A stretch of 13,202 nucleotides of DNA, from NCBI GenBank assembly GCA_039029515.1, contig JBCCFX010000108.1:1-13202 (forward strand). The letters run 5' to 3'. Under the pieces are notes generated by a model. It had not been told where the DNA came from and ran no database searches. It was given only the letters and a program-made list of their open reading frames with translations. Position numbers and translations under genes: made by a program. Positions 1 to 6,952 of this stretch are shown here, one piece after another. This stretch comes from JBCCFX01 sp039029515. GTDB lineage: Bacteria > Planctomycetota > Phycisphaerae > Phycisphaerales > SM1A02. Every line of letters starts with the position of its first letter. The stretch's first letter is position 1.

Positions 1-906
1 ATGCCGGTTGGGGCGCACGCGTGGGTGTTGTCTCCTGATCGCCAGGGCACTTCGGCCATGGTGATCTGGGACAATCGACTGAATCGTTCGGCGCCGCTCG
101 TGTTGTCTGCATCCGTTGCGACGGATGCGGTTCGTCACGTTGATCTGTTTGGCAATGAGACGACGCTTCGTCCGATGGGTGGTGTGCACCGCATGCCGGT
201 TGGTGATCTGCCTGCGTTCATCGAAGGCATTGACGCGGCGCTCGTCCTGTTCCGCGCCAACCTCACGCTGGATGAACCGTTCATTCCCTCTGAGACGCGT
301 GTTCATCAGCGCATGATTCGTGTGCACAATCCGTGGCCGATGGCGATCACCGGCTCCATCAGCCTGGACGAAGCGCCGGGCCTCGACATTCGCCCTCGTC
401 ATCAGACGTTTACGATTCCACCCGGACAGACGGCCAGCCTGCCGGTGGAAATGCTGACAGATCGTTCCATTCTGTCGGGTCGGCGCGCGATGACGCTCGT
501 CGCAGAGATCGTGGCCGACGACGACTATTCGCTCCGCATTCCTCTTGCACTCGAAGTCGGGCTGAAACGACTCGAATGTCATGCGACGTGGCGATTGGCG
601 ATGAACCAGACGACCAACATGGAAGACCTGATTGTCAGCGTCCGTGTCACCAACCACGGTGAAACGCCGACGAATCTGGATGTTTTCACGGCTTCGGCGG
701 AAACGGGGCGCGATCATCAGATCATCGCCGGACTCTCGCCACAGTTGACAACCTTGCGCACGTTTCGTTTTCCGAACGGCCGGCAATTCCTGTCAGGCAA
801 GCGCATGCTTGTTGGCGTCGCGGAGCGTGACGGTGCCGCACGATTGAATCTCGCTCTGGAGATCCCGCCGCTTATCCCACGCACCGCGTCAGTGACGTCA
901 CCATAA
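1..906 (+). CDS. C-terminal part of a large, probably exported beta-rich protein (5' partial)
   Basis: The reading frame is open from the first base and ends at TAA 904-906. The ATG at position 1 is probably an internal codon, because the protein begins in the middle of what looks like a folded domain and has no signal peptide. The visible 301 residues are rich in beta-strand patterns. A first segment (about residues 1-90) contains VDLFGN followed by a PVGDLPAFIEGID stretch, a pattern I associate with the C-terminal sandwich of glycoside-hydrolase-like proteins. A second segment (about 95-190) resembles an Ig-like/NEW3-type domain (HNPWP, then a PPGQTASLPVE turn), and a third (about 190-290) looks like another such module. 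There are no catalytic motifs in this part. Function is unknown; extracytoplasmic location is inferred from the domain style only. It converges on the minus-strand gene at 930-1529 with a 23-base gap. Confidence 0.6.
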   Translation: MPVGAHAWVLSPDRQGTSAMVIWDNRLNRSAPLVLSASVATDAVRHVDLFGNETTLRPMGGVHRMPVGDLPAFIEGIDAALVLFRANLTLDEPFIPSETRVHQRMIRVHNPWPMAITGSISLDEAPGLDIRPRHQTFTIPPGQTASLPVEMLTDRSILSGRRAMTLVAEIVADDDYSLRIPLALEVGLKRLECHATWRLAMNQTTNMEDLIVSVRVTNHGETPTNLDVFTASAETGRDHQIIAGLSPQLTTLRTFRFPNGRQFLSGKRMLVGVAERDGAARLNLALEIPPLIPRTASVTSP

Positions 907-929
907 GACCGGGAACGATCCTCATGACA

Positions 930-1529
930 TCATTCAAGACGATCGACGGATGGAGCCGGACTACCATGCAGCGTCAACCACGTGAGGCGCACGATGCGCC
1001 ACGACCCGTCGGTTTGCTCTTCAACCCGAAATTGCCAGCTTGTGCCGGCGACACCGACGTCGACGGTTGTACGAACCGCGATCTGGACCTCGCCTCGGCG
1101 CGGCGACACGGTCGCGGTACTGAGTTTCGTGATTCGGTTCTCTTCGACCGTGTAGCGGCCGAATCGATTCACGCGATTGAGCAAGTCGATGAGTTCGATT
1201 CCCGGCGCGTTGGCATCACGACTATTGACCACCGCAAATGGCGCCACGAATCGTTTGGCCGCACGGACGTCGTTGCTCTCCACTGCTTCGACGAATGCAC
1301 GTACGGTGCGCCGCGCGTGTTCGCCGGGCGTCACGACAACCGTACCGACCGCGAGAATCACGAGCGCGATTCCGGCCGGTATGGCCGACATGAACAACCG
1401 TTTCGTCAAGCCTTCGCGCAAGGCCGTGTAGGCGATCGCGCCGGCCACAATCAGCAACGCGATCGCCGCGGGCCACGGCTGTTCGAAGATGGTTCTCGTC
1501 AACATCGACGACGACGGCTCCGTCATCAC
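930..1529 (-). CDS. Small membrane protein with two TM helices and an NTF2-like C-terminal region
   Basis: This encodes 199 residues. Two hydrophobic helices are visible, at about residues 19-38 (PWPAAIALLIVAGAIAYTAL) and 45-66. They are followed by a soluble region of about 130 residues that starts HARRTVRAFVEAVESNDVRAA and ends in a strand-rich part with DGSWRIVRLTWL. That pattern, a helix followed by a sheet with a terminal W-R-I strand, is typical of NTF2-like/SnoaL-like pockets. The start is GTG 1529-1527 or the adjacent ATG 1526-1524; a GGAG lies 6 bases before the GTG and 9 before the ATG, so both are acceptable. The gene is divergent from the maf-like gene and shares the 1530-1600 intergenic region with it. 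The function is not recognised. It could be a membrane-anchored sensor or ligand-binding protein, which is inference. Confidence 0.7.
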   Translation of the reverse strand: MMTEPSSSMLTRTIFEQPWPAAIALLIVAGAIAYTALREGLTKRLFMSAIPAGIALVILAVGTVVVTPGEHARRTVRAFVEAVESNDVRAAKRFVAPFAVVNSRDANAPGIELIDLLNRVNRFGRYTVEENRITKLSTATVSPRRGEVQIAVRTTVDVGVAGTSWQFRVEEQTDGSWRIVRLTWLTLHGSPAPSVDRLE

Positions 1530-1546
1530 TTCGGTCTCCGCAGCAG

Positions 1547-1576
1547 TTGATTCCCAATTGGTCGCGCCGATATGAC
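1547..1576 (+). promoter_or_regulatory. Candidate promoter of the glycosylation operon (sigma-28-like -10, or sigma-70-like)
   Basis: GCCGATAT at 1566-1573 matches 7 of 8 bases of the flagellar sigma-28 -10 box (GCCGATAA). The -35 box at the expected distance is poor (TTGATTCC at 1547-1554). The same DNA also reads as a sigma-70-like pair, TTGATT 1547-1552 and TATGAC 1571-1576, with an 18-base spacer. Either would give a 5' leader of roughly 20 bases before ATG 1601. A sigma-28 reading would suit a flagellin-glycosylation gene, but one good half-site in 70 bases may be chance. Confidence 0.3.
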
Positions 1577-1600
1577 GGCCGGCCCGGACCTGGTAAACGC

Positions 1601-3193
1601 ATGACCACGACAGTCACCGCACCCACAACGGGTATTTTTGAACGAAATATCAGTGTCATCCAGCGACGCTGGCCGCATCTGGCCGCGCAGATCGTTGATG
1701 CAACGCCGGCGGAGGACTTTGAACTGGTCATGTCGCCGCAGCATGTCCCGACCGCTCGCTATCGCGGCCGCTGGATGGCGAGCCGACATCGACCGCTTGA
1801 AGAAGCCACGCGACTGGCGGACCAGATTGACCTCGTCGACAGCGCCACGGTCGTCGTGTCGGGTTTCGGGCTTGGCTATCACGTCCAGCTCCTGTCCGAG
1901 CGCATGCGTCTCACTGGCGTCGTGATTTGTTTTGAATCCGATGTCCGGCTGCTTCGCCGGGTCTTTGAGCTCATCGACCATTCGGAGTGGCTCGAATCCG
2001 CGAACATCATCCTCGTGACCAATGCCAGCGATCGCGGCAGTCTCGGCGATGATCTCCGCAATCTTGAATCGATCCTCTTGATGGGCACGGCGTTCCTCGA
2101 ACCGCCAGCGCATCGTGAACGACTTGCCGAATCGTACACCGCATTCCTCAACAACTTCAGCCAGCATGTGACGGCATGTGAAACCACGCTGATGACAACG
2201 CTCGTGCGGTCGCACGACACGATCCGCAACCTGCTGCTGAATATCCGGCCGTACGCAATCGGCGCCGGCATCGAAGATCTCCGTGATGCGGCTGCGGGCG
2301 CGCCCGCTGTCGTTGTCTCGGCAGGCCCGAGCCTGCACAAGACCATCGGCCATCTCGCGCAGCCTGGCGTGCGTGATCGCTGCGTCATCATTGCGGTTCA
2401 AACGGCGCTGCGTCCTCTGCTCGAAGCGGGCGTCAAGCCACATTACGTCACGGCACTCGACTATCACGAATTGTCGCGTCGTTTCTACGAAGAACTCGAT
2501 CCGGACGACGTGACGGACATCACGTTGATCGCTGACCCGAAGGTCCATCCTTCCGTCGTGCAGACGTGGCCCGGCCCGGTGCGCGTCTGCGCATCACCAT
2601 TCATCGATGCGCTGCTCGGCGATGTCGCGCGTCCAATGGGCGAAATTCGTGCCGGTGCGACGGTGGCGCATCTCGCGCTGTACGTCGCATTGCATCTCGG
2701 GTGTCGCACGATTGCACTCACCGGCCAGGATCTCGGGTATCCCGACGGACTGTACTACGCGCCGGGCACCGCGATTCACCGCGTCTGGGCGCCTGAGCTG
2801 AATCCATTCAATACGATCGCGATGATGGAATGGGAGCGCATCGTTCGTTTGCGTCAGCATCTCCATCAGGCGCTCGATCACGATGGCAAGACCATCTATA
2901 CCGATGCGCAGATGGTGACGTATCTCCGGCACTTCGAAGCCGACTTTGCTCGGTATCGCCAGGACGGAATCACCATTGTTGATGCGACGGAAGGCGGCGT
3001 GCGCAAGCAGCACGTTGATGTCCAACCGCTTGCGTCGTTCCTCGATGCCCATGCGACGACTGATTTGTCCTCGCTTCCTGTTCCGCCGCCTGATGCGGAT
3101 CGACGTGGCAGCGCGACGTCATCGAGCGAATCGATACGATTCGCGATGGCGTTCGGACGATTCGCCAGAATGCGCGCACCGCGCACGGGCTGA
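1601..3193 (+). CDS. Maf-type motility accessory glycosyltransferase (DUF115/MptE-like), 5' part of a frameshifted gene
   Basis: This is a Maf-family protein, thought to transfer nonulosonic acids from CMP donors to flagellin serine/threonine in the cytoplasm. The N-terminal domain carries ARYRGRWMASRHRPLEEA (residues 52-69) and VVSGFGLGYH (85-94), both typical of the family. The central DUF115 (6-hydroxymethylpterin diphosphokinase MptE-like) domain spans about 220-440, with VVVSAGPSL at about 237-245 and TGQDLGYPDG at 374-383. I chose ATG 1601; a TTG at 1547 in the same frame would lie in the promoter and add 18 unlikely residues. The Shine-Dalgarno is weak. As read, the protein has 530 residues, but the last 25-30 (after PVPPPDAD) look out of frame: codons include ATA and AGA and the helical Maf tail is missing. 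That tail appears in another frame from about 3094, so the true product is probably longer. It heads the operon with the CMP-sugar genes. Confidence 0.85.
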   Translation: MTTTVTAPTTGIFERNISVIQRRWPHLAAQIVDATPAEDFELVMSPQHVPTARYRGRWMASRHRPLEEATRLADQIDLVDSATVVVSGFGLGYHVQLLSERMRLTGVVICFESDVRLLRRVFELIDHSEWLESANIILVTNASDRGSLGDDLRNLESILLMGTAFLEPPAHRERLAESYTAFLNNFSQHVTACETTLMTTLVRSHDTIRNLLLNIRPYAIGAGIEDLRDAAAGAPAVVVSAGPSLHKTIGHLAQPGVRDRCVIIAVQTALRPLLEAGVKPHYVTALDYHELSRRFYEELDPDDVTDITLIADPKVHPSVVQTWPGPVRVCASPFIDALLGDVARPMGEIRAGATVAHLALYVALHLGCRTIALTGQDLGYPDGLYYAPGTAIHRVWAPELNPFNTIAMMEWERIVRLRQHLHQALDHDGKTIYTDAQMVTYLRHFEADFARYRQDGITIVDATEGGVRKQHVDVQPLASFLDAHATTDLSSLPVPPPDADRRGSATSSSESIRFAMAFGRFARMRAPRTG

Positions 3194-3300
3194 TTTCCGA
3201 GATCATCGATCGGCAGGACGATCAGGCATTCGTCAACAAGACGATTGATGAGATCGCAGCGCTCCGCAACGCCGTCTCCGAGAAGACCGTCGCCTTCGAT
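3094..3300 (+). pseudogene. Open coding-like segment without a start codon: displaced helical tail of the Maf protein
   Basis: In the frame of the downstream gene (3301-5229) the sequence stays open back to TGA 3091-3093, yet contains no ATG, GTG or TTG before 3301. The translation reads VIERIDTIRDGVRTIRQN (3118-3171) and then AFVNKTIDEIAALRNAVSEK (3226-3285), an amphipathic helical pattern continuous with the start of the next reading frame. Maf proteins have a helical C-terminal domain after DUF115, so this is what the 1601-3193 gene lacks. Codon choice here is normal for the window, with mostly G/C third positions. I infer a one-base deletion, real or a sequencing error, between about 3094 and 3118. 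Confidence 0.65.
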
Positions 3301-5229
3301 GTGCTGAATCAGTTCAACCAGCTTGGCGCCTACCGGCGACTTCGTGCCGACCGACGCCTCTCCATGCGTGCGGACCTTTCACCGTTTGACCGACAGCGTG
3401 CGGAACTCGAACGTGATCGCGACAACCTCCAGTGGCTGATGGACAGCAGCGAACATCTGGATCGCCTTCTGCACGATGCGATGCGCATTCTGAAAGGCGA
3501 AGATGCCGGCGAATCGTCATACCGGTCACGCGCAAAAGACGTCAAGAAAACGGATGGACCGCCGCGACGCTTCATCGCCTGCATGCCGGTCGATACCGAT
3601 CGCACGGCGCTTGGCTGGTCACGAGCGCTCGATGATTCGTTCGGCGAGTCCACGGTGCTCGACGCGACGCTGCAGCGCGTCAGTTCATCCCGCGAGCTTG
3701 ATGGCATCGCGTTGATCATCCGCCGTGGTGCCGCGGTGCTTCAGGGCATTGATCTCAAGAAGTACGCCGTACCGGTGACCGTGATAGAAACCGATGATGA
3801 TGTGTTCGCGGGCGCACCGGAAGCGTTCGGACAAGCGCGGCGATGGGCACCACAGTCATGGCGCGGCAGTATTGGTGGCACGAGCATCTACGATGAGTAC
3901 CTCGTTGCTGACGCTGCGATGGTGGCACTGAACGAGACCGGCGGCACCCACGCGGTCATGGTCGGACCCGAATGGGTCTTCATGAATGTCACCGGCGACG
4001 GCGGGCTCGACGACTTGATCGCCCGCGAGCGCGCGTCGATCGCAGAAAGCAACATCACCTTCACGCAGGCACCGCCAGGATTCGGCGCGTGCCTTGTCAG
4101 CAAGCGAGCCATGTCGCAATTGACATTGAAGACGCGCGCCTCGACGATCGGCGCTGCACTGAGCTACCAACCCAGTTCGCCGACATCGGACCCGATCGCC
4201 TTTCCGATCAACATGCAGATTGAAGCCGATGTCCGCCACGCCATGGTCCGCGGCACGTGGGACTCCAGACGACAGCGTGAGCGCATCGGCCGCGTTGCAC
4301 AGAACCCCAACGAATTGAGCACGTGGCCAACCCCGACGCTCGTGACTGCACTGGATCGCGATATCGATACGCACGGCGACGTCTTCCCGTCACATCTCCA
4401 ACTGGAGATCACCACGCGATGTTCATGTCGCGGCCGATTCCATGAACATCCGTTCGGCGCCATCGATCGTCCTGACATCGAACCCGAACTGGCACGTGAT
4501 CTCTTCGCGGAGCTCGCTGCATACGACGATGTTGTCGTCACGCTCGGCGGCGTCGGTGATCCCCTGGTGCATCCGAGTTGCGCCAGGATTGTTCAGTACG
4601 CCAAAGATGCAGGGATCAGCAGCGTGCACCTGCGCACCGCGCTTCGAAGCGATACTGACACCATTGATGCCATCGTCGAGGCAGGCGCCGACGTCCTGAG
4701 CGTGGACTTGCATGCCATTACGCCGGAAACATATGGCGTCATGATGGGAACGACGGACATTGACCTCGTCATTCGCAATCTGGAATACACGGTTGCACAG
4801 AGCCGCCGGTTTACAACGATCCCCGGCTCGGCCGGCGCGGCGCTGCCGTGGATCGTGCCACGACTCCAGCGTTGCGCAGAAACGTATAACGATCTCGAAG
4901 CGTTCTACGATCGTTGGAAGTCCGTGCTCGGCGCAGCCGCGATTGATCCGCCTCCACCGTTCGAACCGACATCTTCTTACGCGACGGATACGCTTCGACC
5001 AGCGATCACGCCTGCGGATGTCGCATGGCGTCAATTGATGACGCGGTTCACTGTCTTCGCGGATGGCAGCGTGCCGGTCTCCGAACTCGACCTCGCGGGA
5101 AACACCGTGGTAGGACGTGCTGGCACAACGCCAGTGACAACACTGTGGTCTTCGCTCATCAATGCTCGTCAGGAAGTCCGACGAACGCGCGGCCGTGATG
5201 ATGTCGCGCTGCGCCTGTTCCGCCCGTAA
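3301..5229 (+). CDS. Nucleotidyltransferase-like plus degenerate radical-SAM/SPASM-like protein, with the Maf helical tail at its N-terminus
   Basis: The first usable start is GTG 3301, but the frame is coding further upstream, so this is probably the 3' part of a maf fusion of about 1,200 codons. Residues 1-80 are helical (HLDRLLHDAMRILKGED). Residues from about 90 to 330 look like a cytidylyltransferase/SpsF-like Rossmann region (GGTSIYDEYLVADAA; VMVGPEWVFMN). From about 364 a radical-SAM-like barrel begins (LQLEITTRCSCRGRFHEHPF; VVVTLGGVGDPLVHPS; AGADVLSVDLHAITPETYG). The region at about 583-629 (VFADGSVPVSELDLAGNTVVG, then LWSSLINARQEVRR) resembles a SPASM tail. The CX3CX2C cluster is broken: C374 is present, but the other two positions are G378 and H381, and the SPASM cysteine is replaced by serine. 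Catalysis through SAM is therefore unlikely. The layout recalls the 'spiro-SPASM' proteins, a recollection I could not check. It is followed after 2 bases by the CMP-sugar synthetase gene. The role is unknown; perhaps it assists Maf in glycosylation. Confidence 0.65.
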   Translation: MLNQFNQLGAYRRLRADRRLSMRADLSPFDRQRAELERDRDNLQWLMDSSEHLDRLLHDAMRILKGEDAGESSYRSRAKDVKKTDGPPRRFIACMPVDTDRTALGWSRALDDSFGESTVLDATLQRVSSSRELDGIALIIRRGAAVLQGIDLKKYAVPVTVIETDDDVFAGAPEAFGQARRWAPQSWRGSIGGTSIYDEYLVADAAMVALNETGGTHAVMVGPEWVFMNVTGDGGLDDLIARERASIAESNITFTQAPPGFGACLVSKRAMSQLTLKTRASTIGAALSYQPSSPTSDPIAFPINMQIEADVRHAMVRGTWDSRRQRERIGRVAQNPNELSTWPTPTLVTALDRDIDTHGDVFPSHLQLEITTRCSCRGRFHEHPFGAIDRPDIEPELARDLFAELAAYDDVVVTLGGVGDPLVHPSCARIVQYAKDAGISSVHLRTALRSDTDTIDAIVEAGADVLSVDLHAITPETYGVMMGTTDIDLVIRNLEYTVAQSRRFTTIPGSAGAALPWIVPRLQRCAETYNDLEAFYDRWKSVLGAAAIDPPPPFEPTSSYATDTLRPAITPADVAWRQLMTRFTVFADGSVPVSELDLAGNTVVGRAGTTPVTTLWSSLINARQEVRRTRGRDDVALRLFRP

Positions 5230-5231
5230 TC

Positions 5232-5936
5232 ATGCCCGACGACACGATCGCCATCATTCTTGGTCGAGCCGGCAGCAAAGGACTGCCCGGCAAGAACGCT
5301 CATGACCTCAACGGGCGACCGACGGTTTCGTACACGATCGATCATGCGATCGCGGCATCAACCGTCGATCGCGTCATCGTGTCGACCGATGATCCTGCGA
5401 TTGCAGACGCCGCACGCACCATGCAGGTGGACGTGATTGATCGACCAGCCGAACTCGCCACGGATCAGGCCACCGTTGCTGATGCGACCCGACATGCGCT
5501 TCGCGCAAGCGGTTCGACTGCAGACGTCGTTGTCGTGTTGTACGCGAACGTGCCGGTTCGCCCCGCAGATCTGATCGATCGCGCCGTCACAACCCTGCGG
5601 TCGACCGGCGCTGACAGCGTGCAGTCCTACGTCCGCATGGGGAAGCATCATCCGTACTGGATGGTGCATCTGCGCGATGAAGGGCGCATCGAACAGTTCA
5701 TCGAGAACAGTATCGATCGTCGACAGGATCTGCCCCCACTCTGGCTGCCGGATGGTGGTGTCGCTGCGATTCAGCGTCGCTGGGTGGACGATGACACCGT
5801 CGCGCCGCCGCACGGCTTTCTTGGCATCGATCGACGCGGGATCGAGACGCGCGAGGGCGATGTCGTGGACATCGATAGCGCGCTGGATCGCGATGTCGCC
5901 GCAGCGTTGCTGCGTCGCCGGGAGATTCCCGCATGA
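5232..5936 (+). CDS. Acylneuraminate (nonulosonate) cytidylyltransferase, NeuA/LegF/PseF family
   Basis: The enzyme couples CTP with a nonulosonic acid to give the CMP-sugar donor and pyrophosphate. At 234 residues it is a normal length for the single-domain family. The nucleotide-binding motif is at residues 11-22 (GRAGSKGLPGKN, the RxGSKxxxxKN signature). STDD at 51-54 is the usual strand end of the Rossmann fold, and VDIDSALDRD at 212-221 is the C-terminal metal-site signature. The usual QPTSPLR motif reads YANVPVRP (104-111), a variant. The ATG lies 2 bases after the preceding TAA, so translation is probably coupled. Whether the substrate is Neu5Ac, legionaminic or pseudaminic acid cannot be read from the sequence; with NeuB and NeuC partners downstream, a sialic or legionaminic type is likelier than pseudaminic. 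Confidence 0.88.
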   Translation: MPDDTIAIILGRAGSKGLPGKNAHDLNGRPTVSYTIDHAIAASTVDRVIVSTDDPAIADAARTMQVDVIDRPAELATDQATVADATRHALRASGSTADVVVVLYANVPVRPADLIDRAVTTLRSTGADSVQSYVRMGKHHPYWMVHLRDEGRIEQFIENSIDRRQDLPPLWLPDGGVAAIQRRWVDDDTVAPPHGFLGIDRRGIETREGDVVDIDSALDRDVAAALLRRREIPA

Positions 5937-6952
5937 GGATCGGGCAGCGCGACATCAGACTCGATCTTCCGCCGTACATCATCGCGGAGATCGGTGTGAA
6001 TCACGATGGTGATGCCGATCGCGCCCGGGCGCTGGTCAACGCCGCCGCGACCGCCGGCGCGCATGCGGTCAAGCTGCAGTACTTCCGTGCGGATCGACTG
6101 ATGAGCCGCGCGTGTCGACCAGCCCAGTATCAGTCGCAGGCGGGCTTCGACGATCCAATTGATATGCTTCGCGCTCTGGAGCTCGATCACGATGATCTCT
6201 CAACCGTGATTGCCTGTGCGCACGATGCCGGCATCGATGCGATTGTGACTGCATTCAGCGTGGATGATGTCGACGAGATCGATGACCTCCCGTGGGCCGC
6301 ATACAAAGTTGCGTCGCCCGACTGTGTGCATGAACCATTGATTCGTCGCCTGCAACGAACTGGTCGTCCGATGATCGTGAGCACCGGCGCGGCGACAGCC
6401 GATGAAGTCGCACAGACTGTGCGCTGGCTCAATGGTCATACGTTTGCGTTGCTGCATTGTGTGAGCGCGTATCCGACGCCAGATGAGCAGGCATCGCTCG
6501 GCGGCATCGTCGCGTTGTCTCGCCTCACCGATGGACCGATCGGTTATTCCGATCACACGATGAGCGAGGACACGGGCGCACTCGCGGTCGCCGCAGGCGC
6601 GTGTGTGCTGGAGCGGCATTTGACCTACGACCGTGCTGCGCGCGGACCAGATCACGCCGCATCACTCGATCCTGATGGACTGCAACGCTACATCGCCGCC
6701 GCGATGCGCGCGGCTCGCATGCGCGGACTATGGACAAAGCGCGTGCAGGACATTGAAGAAGATGTTCGCCGCGTTTCCCGGCAATCGATCGTGGCGACGC
6801 GCCATCTGTCCGCGGGTCATGTCCTCACCGACGATGATGTCACGTTCAAGCGGCCAGGTGAAGGTGTTGCTGCCGCGGTCATGGTGACCGGACGGCGACT
6901 CATCGCCGACATTGAGGCGGACATGCCATTGACCGAGGCTCATCTGTCGTGA
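5933..6952 (+). CDS. neuB: Nonulosonic acid synthase, NeuB family (N-acetylneuraminate/legionaminate synthase)
   Basis: The enzyme condenses phosphoenolpyruvate with a 2-acetamido-2-deoxy-hexose (ManNAc or a 6-deoxy diacetamido analogue) to form the nine-carbon acid. At 339 residues it is full length. The TIM barrel shows IAEIGVNHDGD (17-27), AVKLQYF (45-51), YKVASPD (124-130), STGAAT (150-155), LLHCVSAYPTP (173-183), GYSDHT (204-209) and LERHLTYDRAARGPDHAASL (226-245). H208 and H229 match the metal-ligand histidines of the family. A C-terminal SAF/antifreeze-like domain (about 283-338, from RQSIVATRHL) completes the enzyme. The start codon overlaps the upstream stop (ATGA at 5933-5936) and its own stop overlaps the next start (GTGA at 6949-6952), a classic coupled operon. 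The substrate choice among the Neu, Leg and Pse types is not settled. Confidence 0.9.
   Translation: MRIGQRDIRLDLPPYIIAEIGVNHDGDADRARALVNAAATAGAHAVKLQYFRADRLMSRACRPAQYQSQAGFDDPIDMLRALELDHDDLSTVIACAHDAGIDAIVTAFSVDDVDEIDDLPWAAYKVASPDCVHEPLIRRLQRTGRPMIVSTGAATADEVAQTVRWLNGHTFALLHCVSAYPTPDEQASLGGIVALSRLTDGPIGYSDHTMSEDTGALAVAAGACVLERHLTYDRAARGPDHAASLDPDGLQRYIAAAMRAARMRGLWTKRVQDIEEDVRRVSRQSIVATRHLSAGHVLTDDDVTFKRPGEGVAAAVMVTGRRLIADIEADMPLTEAHLS

Noticed and set aside
924..1550. 208-codon plus-strand frame opposite the membrane protein gene
   Set aside because: The product is rich in Arg/Asp/His without hydrophobic or domain patterns, whereas the minus strand gives two clean membrane helices.
1547..1600. 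TTG 1547 as start of the maf-like gene
   Set aside because: It would add 18 residues over the likely promoter, with no ribosome site; family similarity starts after ATG 1601.
1526..2548. 340-codon minus-strand frame opposite the maf gene
   Set aside because: The plus-strand protein shows clear Maf motifs over this region; the antisense product is low-complexity and Arg-rich, and overlaps the divergent start region.
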